A DNA stretch of 64,000 nucleotides from JBBQSN01 sp963825505. GTDB lineage: Bacteria > Actinomycetota > Actinomycetes > Actinomycetales > CAWJMD01. The notes beneath the pieces were generated by a model. It was not told where the DNA came from, made no database searches, and worked only from the letters and a program-made list of their open reading frames with translations. Position numbers and translations under genes: made by a program. How positions within the stretch are numbered: position 1 is the stretch's first letter; each line of letters begins with the position of its first letter. Below, piece after piece: positions 59,368-64,000 of the stretch. Location: contig CAWGTL010000004.1 of assembly GCA_963825505.1 (NCBI GenBank), forward strand, positions 186,001 to 250,000, in the 5' to 3' direction.

Positions 59368-59699
59368 GCGGAGGGCCTCCGGTCGAAGACGAGGATGACG
59401 AGGAGCGGCCAGAGCAGCAGCGACAGCACCGCTGCCACGGCGCGCCACTTCCAGTCGAGGACCTGCGTCCACAGCAGTGCGTTGAGGATCAGCAGGACGG
59501 CGAGCAGCGCGAGGTCCTGGCGGCGCCGCCGCCGCCGCAGCACCGAGTCGGCGCGCGGACGGCGGCGTGCGGGCGGAGCGACGGCACCGACCACGCGTCG
59601 GCGGGCCTGCGCGCGGCGCCGCCTGCCCGCGTGCGCGGTGGCCCGGCGCGCCTGCTCGGCCTCGCGGGCCTCGCGCCGACGAGCGCGCTCCTTGCTCAC
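59364..59699 (-). CDS. Small basic membrane protein between hisH and priA
   Basis: A 111-residue protein. The first 60 residues are almost all Arg, Ala and Glu (KERARRREAREAEQARRATA), then two closely spaced hydrophobic helices DLALLAVLLILNALLWTQVL and AAVLSLLLWPLLVILVF. No known domain. It is 13 nt after hisH and overlaps priA, so it is locked into the his operon without an obvious role. Confidence 0.78.
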   Translation of the reverse strand: MSKERARRREAREAEQARRATAHAGRRRRAQARRRVVGAVAPPARRRPRADSVLRRRRRRQDLALLAVLLILNALLWTQVLDWKWRAVAAVLSLLLWPLLVILVFDRRPSA

Positions 59700-59712
59700 C
59701 GCGGGGTCCCGC

Positions 59713-60354
59713 TCACGACAGCGACCCGACCCAGGCGCGGAGAAGCTCGAGCCCGGCGTCGCCGGACTTCTCGGGGTGGAACTGGGTCGCCGACAGCGGG
59801 CCGTTCTCGACGGCGGCGACGAACCGGCCGCCGTGCTCGGACCACGTGACCAGCGGCGCCCGCAGCGACGAGCCGCTGACGTCGAGCTCCCAGCGCTGCA
59901 CGCCGTAGGAGTGGACGAAGTAGAAGCGGGCGTCCTCGAGGCCGGCGAACAGCCTGGAGCCCTCTGGCACCTCGACGGTGTTCCACCCCATGTGCGGCAC
60001 CACCGGTGCCCGGAGCGGCTCGACGGTGCCGGGCCACTCACCGAGCCCCTCGGTGCGACGGCCGTGCTCGACGCCCTCGCCGAACATCACCTGCATGCCG
60101 ACGCAGATGCCCAGCACCGGGCGCCCGCCGGCCAGCCGCCGGTCGACCACCTGGTCGCCGCGGACCGCGCGCAGCCCGGTCATGCAGGCCTCGAACGCGC
60201 CGACGCCCGGGACGACCAGCCCGTCGGCGTCCTCGGCGGCCCGGCGGTCCGCCGTCAGCTCGACCTGCGCCCCGACCTTCTCCAGCGCCCGGACGGCCGA
60301 GCGCACGTTGCCGAAGCCGTAGTCGAGGACGACCACGCGGGACGGGGAGGGCAC
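59713..60354 (-). CDS. hisH: Imidazole glycerol phosphate synthase glutaminase subunit
   Basis: 213 residues. Class I glutaminase triad: Cys84 (GICVGMQVMF), His193 and Glu195 (TQFHPEKSGDAGLELL). VVLDYGFGNVRSAVRALEKV is the typical start. It supplies ammonia to HisF, which is not in this window. GTG at 60354 is chosen; the next residues match the family. Confidence 0.95.
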   Translation of the reverse strand: MPSPSRVVVLDYGFGNVRSAVRALEKVGAQVELTADRRAAEDADGLVVPGVGAFEACMTGLRAVRGDQVVDRRLAGGRPVLGICVGMQVMFGEGVEHGRRTEGLGEWPGTVEPLRAPVVPHMGWNTVEVPEGSRLFAGLEDARFYFVHSYGVQRWELDVSGSSLRAPLVTWSEHGGRFVAAVENGPLSATQFHPEKSGDAGLELLRAWVGSLS

Positions 60355-60364
60355 GACGACCAGC

Positions 60365-61090
60365 CTACGAGGGCGGGACGGGCGGGCCGTCCTCGGGCGA
60401 GGCGAGCGGGCCGTCCTCGGGCGAGACGAGCGGGCGGTCCTCGGGCGAGGCGGTGGCTCGCGGTCGCAGTCGCACCGCCAGCACGCCCATGCCGACCGCC
60501 ACGAGCAGGGCCAGGACCACGACGATCCAGCTGCCGTCGGCGGTGGCGGCGCGGGCGCCCTCGACAGCGGCGAGCAGCAGCGCGACGACGGCGACGACGG
60601 AGGCGGCCGCCCGGTCGGTGCGGCGGCGGCGGGCGGGCCGGCCGGGGTCGGGGGGCGGGCCGCCGGCGCCGGCGCCGACCGGCTTCGGACGCAGGCCCGT
60701 GCGCACCGAGCCGGGGGCCTGCGCCGGGTCGAGGGCGCCGACCAGCAGGCTGGAGACGACGTCGGGCAGCGTGGCCACCAGCAGTCCCGCCTGGGGCGCG
60801 TCGGTGACGGCGCCGCGGGCCCAGCGCCGGGCCTCGACCTGCCCGCCGCCGGAGCGCAGCAGGAGCACCGGGGCCCTGCCGAGGACGCGCGACAACCGCG
60901 GGACGACCGCCTCGACGTCGACGGCGTCGTCGAGCACGACCACGCAGATCCCGTCGGCCGGGACGACCTGCCCGTCGGCACCCAGACCGGCGCAGGCCCG
61001 GGCGAGGCGGACCGGGTCGGGCGACGGCACCACGAGCAGACGGCGGACCGGTGGGGCCGACGCGGCGGGCCCGCCGTCCGGGTCGCTCAC
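60365..61090 (-). CDS. Hypothetical protein with C-terminal membrane helices and SPEDGPL repeats
   Basis: 241 residues. The first 130 residues form a soluble alpha/beta-looking domain (RRLLVVPSPDPVRLARACAG, APVLLLRSGGGQVEARRWAR), followed by a Pro/Arg linker, two hydrophobic helices (SVVAVVALLLAAVEGARA; WIVVVLALLVAVGMGVLAV) and three tandem 8-residue SPEDGPLA-type repeats. No family recognised. It lies between hisB and hisH. Confidence 0.72.
   Translation of the reverse strand: MSDPDGGPAASAPPVRRLLVVPSPDPVRLARACAGLGADGQVVPADGICVVVLDDAVDVEAVVPRLSRVLGRAPVLLLRSGGGQVEARRWARGAVTDAPQAGLLVATLPDVVSSLLVGALDPAQAPGSVRTGLRPKPVGAGAGGPPPDPGRPARRRRTDRAAASVVAVVALLLAAVEGARAATADGSWIVVVLALLVAVGMGVLAVRLRPRATASPEDRPLVSPEDGPLASPEDGPPVPPS
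60382..60453 (-). repeat. 24-bp tandem repeats coding SPEDGPLA
   Basis: Three near-perfect 24-bp units in the 3' end of the gene between hisB and hisH, encoding the 8-residue repeats at its C-terminus. Confidence 0.9.
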
Positions 61091-61106
61091 GTGCTGCCCG
61101 GCGCGG

Positions 61107-61721
61107 TCACAGCGCGCCCTTGGTGCTGGGCACCCCCTGCACCCGCGGGTCGAGCGCGACCGCCGCGCGCAGCGCGCGCGCCACCGCCTTGAACTGGGTC
61201 TCGACGAGGTGGTGCGGGTCGCGGCCGGACAGCACCCGGACGTGGAGGGCGATCCCGGCGTGGAAGGCGAGGGTCTCGAAGACGTGCTGGGTGAGTGACC
61301 CCGCGTAGGGCACGCCGCCACCGCCACCGCCGATGAGCGCGTACGGCTGCCCCTCCGGCTCACCGGTGTGCACGCAGTACGGGCGCCCGGAGACGTCGAC
61401 CACGGCCTGCACCAGGCACTCGTCGAGCGGCACGGTGGCGTCGCCGAAACGGGACACGCCCTGCTTGTCGCCGAGGGCCTCGCGCAGCGCCTGGCCGAGC
61501 ACGATCGCGGTGTCCTCCACCACGTGGTGGGCGTCGACGTGGGTGTCGCCCTGCGACTCGACCAGGAGGTCGATCAGCGAGTGGCGCGCGAACGCCGTCA
61601 GCATGTGGTCGTAGAAGCCGACACCCGTGCCCACCCGGGCGGTGCCGGTGCCGTCGAGGTCGACCTCGACGACCACGGCGGACTCGCCCGTCGTCCTCTC
61701 GATCCGCGCGGTGCGGCTCAT
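61107..61721 (-). CDS. hisB: Imidazoleglycerol-phosphate dehydratase
   Basis: 204 residues. Metal-binding motif DAHHVVEDTAIVLGQAL (His65, His66, Glu69) and its second copy SGRDPHHLVETQFKAVARAL are present. GVGFYDHMLTAFARHS is conserved. Monofunctional, as in other Actinobacteria. ATG overlaps the hisC stop. Confidence 0.97.
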   Translation of the reverse strand: MSRTARIERTTGESAVVVEVDLDGTGTARVGTGVGFYDHMLTAFARHSLIDLLVESQGDTHVDAHHVVEDTAIVLGQALREALGDKQGVSRFGDATVPLDECLVQAVVDVSGRPYCVHTGEPEGQPYALIGGGGGGVPYAGSLTQHVFETLAFHAGIALHVRVLSGRDPHHLVETQFKAVARALRAAVALDPRVQGVPSTKGAL

Positions 61722-62860
61722 CGGCTCTCCTGCCGGTCGGTGGCGCTGGTGGGGATGGGGCTGCTGGTGGTGCGTCCCAGTGTGGCAGCCAGCGCGTCGA
61801 GGAACGCGGTGGTCTCCTCCGGGGTGCCGGCAGTGACCCGCAGGTGGCCGGCGATGCCGACGTCGCGCACCAGCACGCCGTGCTCGAGAAGCCCTCGCCA
61901 GGTGGCTCTCTCGTCGTCGAGCCCGCCGAACAGGACGAAGTTCGCGTCGCTGGGGACCGGGTGGAGGTCGATCGCGGTGAGCTCGCGCACCAGGCGGTCG
62001 CGCTGGTCCTTGATCGCCTCGACGGTGCCGAGCAACCGGTCGACGTGCGCGAGCGCGGCGCGCGCGACCGCCTGGGTGATGCTCGACAGGTGGTACGGCA
62101 GCCGCACCAGTCGCAGTGCGCGGCACAGCTCCTCGTCACCGGCGAGGTAACCGAGCCGCGCCCCGGCGAGTGCGAACGCCTTGCTCATGGTGCGCGTGAC
62201 GACGAGCCGAGGGCGTCCTGGGAGCAACGAGATCGCCGACGCCGTACCGGGTCTGGCGAACTCGGCGTACGCCTCGTCGACCACCACCAACCCGGGGGCG
62301 ACGTCGTGCACCCGCTCCACCAGCGCGAGGTCGAGCGCGGTGCCGGTCGGGTTGTTGGGCGAGCAGAGGAAGACGACGTCAGGCCGCTCGGCCTCGACGA
62401 ACGCCGCGACGTCGTCGGCGTCGAGCGCGAAGTCGTCGCGCCGCGGACCGTCGACCCAACGCATCCCGACGCCCGTCGCGATGATCGGGTGCATCGAGTA
62501 GGCGGGCGTGAAACCCGCTGCGGTGCGGCCCGGTCCGCCGAACGCGAGCGCGAGGTGCTGGAGGACCTCGTTCGACCCGTTGGCCGCCCACACCCGGTCG
62601 GCGTCGACCGGACAACCCGTGGTGCGGGTCAGGTACGCCGCGAGGTCCTCGCGCAACGCGGTGTGCTCGCGGTCGGGGTACCGGTTGAGGCCGGACGCCT
62701 CGGCCGTCACCGCGCGCGTCACCTCGTCGACCACCTCGGCCGGCACGGCGTACGAGCTCTCGTTCGTGTTGAGCCGCACCGGGACGTCGATCTGCGGCGC
62801 CCCGTACGGCTCCCGCCCGCGCAGGTCGTCGCGCAGCGGCAGCCGGTCGCTCGTGCTCAC
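61718..62860 (-). CDS. hisC: Histidinol-phosphate aminotransferase
   Basis: A 380-residue class I/II aminotransferase. PLP-Lys227 in TMSKAFALAGARLGYL, SPNNPTG and VVVDEAYAEFARPGTA are present. GTG start at 62860; TAGACT lies 6 nt upstream with no ribosome site, so the transcript may be leaderless. hisC and hisB are separated from hisD by a 198-bp gap that holds repeats and a hairpin. Confidence 0.96.
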   Translation of the reverse strand: MSTSDRLPLRDDLRGREPYGAPQIDVPVRLNTNESSYAVPAEVVDEVTRAVTAEASGLNRYPDREHTALREDLAAYLTRTTGCPVDADRVWAANGSNEVLQHLALAFGGPGRTAAGFTPAYSMHPIIATGVGMRWVDGPRRDDFALDADDVAAFVEAERPDVVFLCSPNNPTGTALDLALVERVHDVAPGLVVVDEAYAEFARPGTASAISLLPGRPRLVVTRTMSKAFALAGARLGYLAGDEELCRALRLVRLPYHLSSITQAVARAALAHVDRLLGTVEAIKDQRDRLVRELTAIDLHPVPSDANFVLFGGLDDERATWRGLLEHGVLVRDVGIAGHLRVTAGTPEETTAFLDALAATLGRTTSSPIPTSATDRQESR

Positions 62861-62866
62861 CGCACG

Positions 62867-62872
62867 AGTCTA
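62867..62872 (-). promoter_or_regulatory. -10 box of the hisCB operon
   Basis: TAGACT on the minus strand, 6 nt before the hisC GTG. The GTG would be at or next to the transcription start. No good -35 is visible. Confidence 0.5.
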
Positions 62873-62907
62873 GGGAGCGGGTCGCGGCGGTCGTCCGGGC
62901 GTCCTGT

Positions 62908-62940
62908 CCGTGGACACCGGGTCCCGTCCCGTGGACACCG
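62908..62940. repeat. Two CCGTGGACACCG direct repeats upstream of hisC
   Basis: Perfect 12-bp copies at 62908-62919 and 62929-62940, 21 bp apart, so on the same face of the helix. They lie 48-80 bp upstream of the hisC start. A related TGTGGACGA lies at 62959-62967. Could be regulator sites. Confidence 0.6.
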
Positions 62941-63014
62941 CGCGGGCGGCACCGGACCTGTGGACGACCACGCTGGCGACGCGCGCCGACGTGCCATCGT
63001 CAGGTCTGCCGGCA

Positions 63015-63051
63015 CCGGGTGCGGGCGGACGGATCCCCCGGCCGCACCCGG
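63015..63051 (-). terminator. Candidate terminator hairpin after hisD
   Basis: Perfect 10-bp inverted repeat CCGGGTGCGG / CCGCACCCGG, 7 nt after the hisD stop, separating hisD from hisC. No T-tract follows. Confidence 0.5.
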
Positions 63052-63058
63052 ACCGGTG

Positions 63059-64000
63059 TCACTCGAAGCGCGCGGTGACGGCCTCGCCGTGAGCGGGCAG
63101 GTCCTCCGCGCTGGCGAGCGCGACGACGTGGTCGGCCACCTCCGCGAGCGCGGCACGGGAGTAGTCGACGACGTGGATGCCGCGCAGGAAGGTCTGCACC
63201 GACAGCCCGCTGGAGTGGCAGGCGCACCCGCCGGTGGGCAGGACGTGGTTGGAGCCGGCGCAGTAGTCGCCGAGCGAGACCGGTGCGAACGGACCCACGA
63301 AGATCGCGCCGGCGTTGCGCACCCGCGCCGCCACCGCGGCGGCGTCGGCGGTCTGGATCTCGAGGTGCTCGGCCGCGTAGGCGTCGACGACGGTGAGCCC
63401 AGCGTCGAGGTCGTCGACCAGCACGACCGCCGACTGCGGCCCGCCGAGCGCGGTCTGCACCCGCTCGGTGTGCTTGGTCACCGAGACCCGCTGCACCAGC
63501 TCGGCCTGCACCTGCTCGGCGAGCGCGAACGAGGCCGTCACCAGGACGCAGGCGGCGTCCGGGTGGTGCTCGGCCTGGCTGATCAGGTCGGCGGCGACGT
63601 GCACGGGGTCGGCGGTGTCGTCGGCCAGGACGGCGATCTCGGTGACGCCGGCCTCGGAGTCGATACCGACCAGCCCCATCACCAGCCGCTTGGCGGCGGT
63701 CACGTAGGCGTTCCCCGGGCCGGTGACGACGTCGACGGGCGCGCAGACCCGTTCTCCCGCACGGGGTCCGTCGGTCTCGCGCGCACCGTGGGCGAACATC
63801 GCCACCGCCTGCGCGCCACCGACCGCGTAGACCTCCTCGACGCCGAGGAGGGCGCACGCCGCGAGGATCGTGGGGTGCGGCAGACCGCCGAAGTCCTTCT
63901 GCGGCGGGGACGCGACGGCCAGCTCGGCCACCCCGGCCTCCTGCGCGGGGACGACGTTCATCACCACGCTCGACGGGTACACGGCCAGGCCCCCGGGCAC
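63059..64000 (-). CDS. hisD: Histidinol dehydrogenase (partial, 5' end outside window)
   Basis: The C-terminal 313 or so residues. DVVTGPGNAYVTAAKRLV, the AGVTEIAVLADDTA segment, SQAEHHPDA, AAEHLEI and the zinc/active-site SNHVLPTGGCA are intact. It performs the last two oxidations to histidine. The frame is open through the right edge; the first 110 or so residues lie outside. Confidence 0.97.
   Translation of the reverse strand: MPGGLAVYPSSVVMNVVPAQEAGVAELAVASPPQKDFGGLPHPTILAACALLGVEEVYAVGGAQAVAMFAHGARETDGPRAGERVCAPVDVVTGPGNAYVTAAKRLVMGLVGIDSEAGVTEIAVLADDTADPVHVAADLISQAEHHPDAACVLVTASFALAEQVQAELVQRVSVTKHTERVQTALGGPQSAVVLVDDLDAGLTVVDAYAAEHLEIQTADAAAVAARVRNAGAIFVGPFAPVSLGDYCAGSNHVLPTGGCACHSSGLSVQTFLRGIHVVDYSRAALAEVADHVVALASAEDLPAHGEAVTARFE

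Overview
The window is high-GC actinobacterial chromosome, most likely order Micrococcales and possibly Cellulomonadaceae; I cannot resolve the genus by eye. Pointers are the 16S sequence, a SAM-IV riboswitch, SteA/SteB, TlyA, the dual-function PriA, a succinate dehydrogenase with one membrane subunit, and several genes that look leaderless. Almost every gene is on the minus strand. The exceptions are an S9 peptidase, an actinobacterial PolA-like polymerase, a multi-pass membrane protein and a DUF1844 protein. I see no prophage, insertion sequence, CRISPR array, tRNA or recognisable defence island; this is mostly a housekeeping and amino-acid biosynthesis segment.

Layout from left to right: metY (cut by the left edge) under a SAM-IV riboswitch; DUF4192, DUF1232 and EcsC proteins; the plus-strand S9 peptidase and polymerase; a Cys-containing secreted protein of unknown function; a NUDIX hydrolase and pyrG. 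Next comes a tightly packed envelope and DNA-repair run (glycosyltransferase, murJ-like, MraY-like, steB, steA, recN, nadK, tlyA, Ala/Lys-tailed protein, HAD phosphatase, TPR protein). A complete rRNA operon (16S-23S-5S, two promoters, boxA, terminator) lies at 24.4-30.1 kb, with tyrS upstream of it. Then follow mpg, sdhCAB, and the arginine regulon argC-ACT-argJ-argB-argD-argF-argR-argG-argH, read right to left behind a tandem ArgR-type operator. After that come an SDR, pheST, a PAS histidine kinase, an rRNA methyltransferase, infC-rpmI-rplT, a response regulator beside a damaged ABC/two-component locus, sseB-like, ridA-like, and the histidine genes priA, hisH, hisB, hisC and hisD (cut by the right edge).

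A striking property is that seven genes carry one-base reading-frame breaks, three of them in the arg operon. Six are +1 and one is -1. Most restore a textbook protein if one base is removed or added, so an unpolished assembly is the simplest explanation. One locus (56.5-57.5 kb) looks different: an ABC ATPase runs directly into the C-terminal tail of a histidine kinase, as if a permease and most of a kinase gene had been deleted.

The most interesting items to follow up are the SAM-IV riboswitch with a second short-ORF/hairpin module downstream, the CASTOR-like ACT protein embedded in the arg operon, the collapsed ABC/two-component locus, the AUC start of infC with its structured leader, and the recurring TAnnnT box 6-8 nt before start codons.
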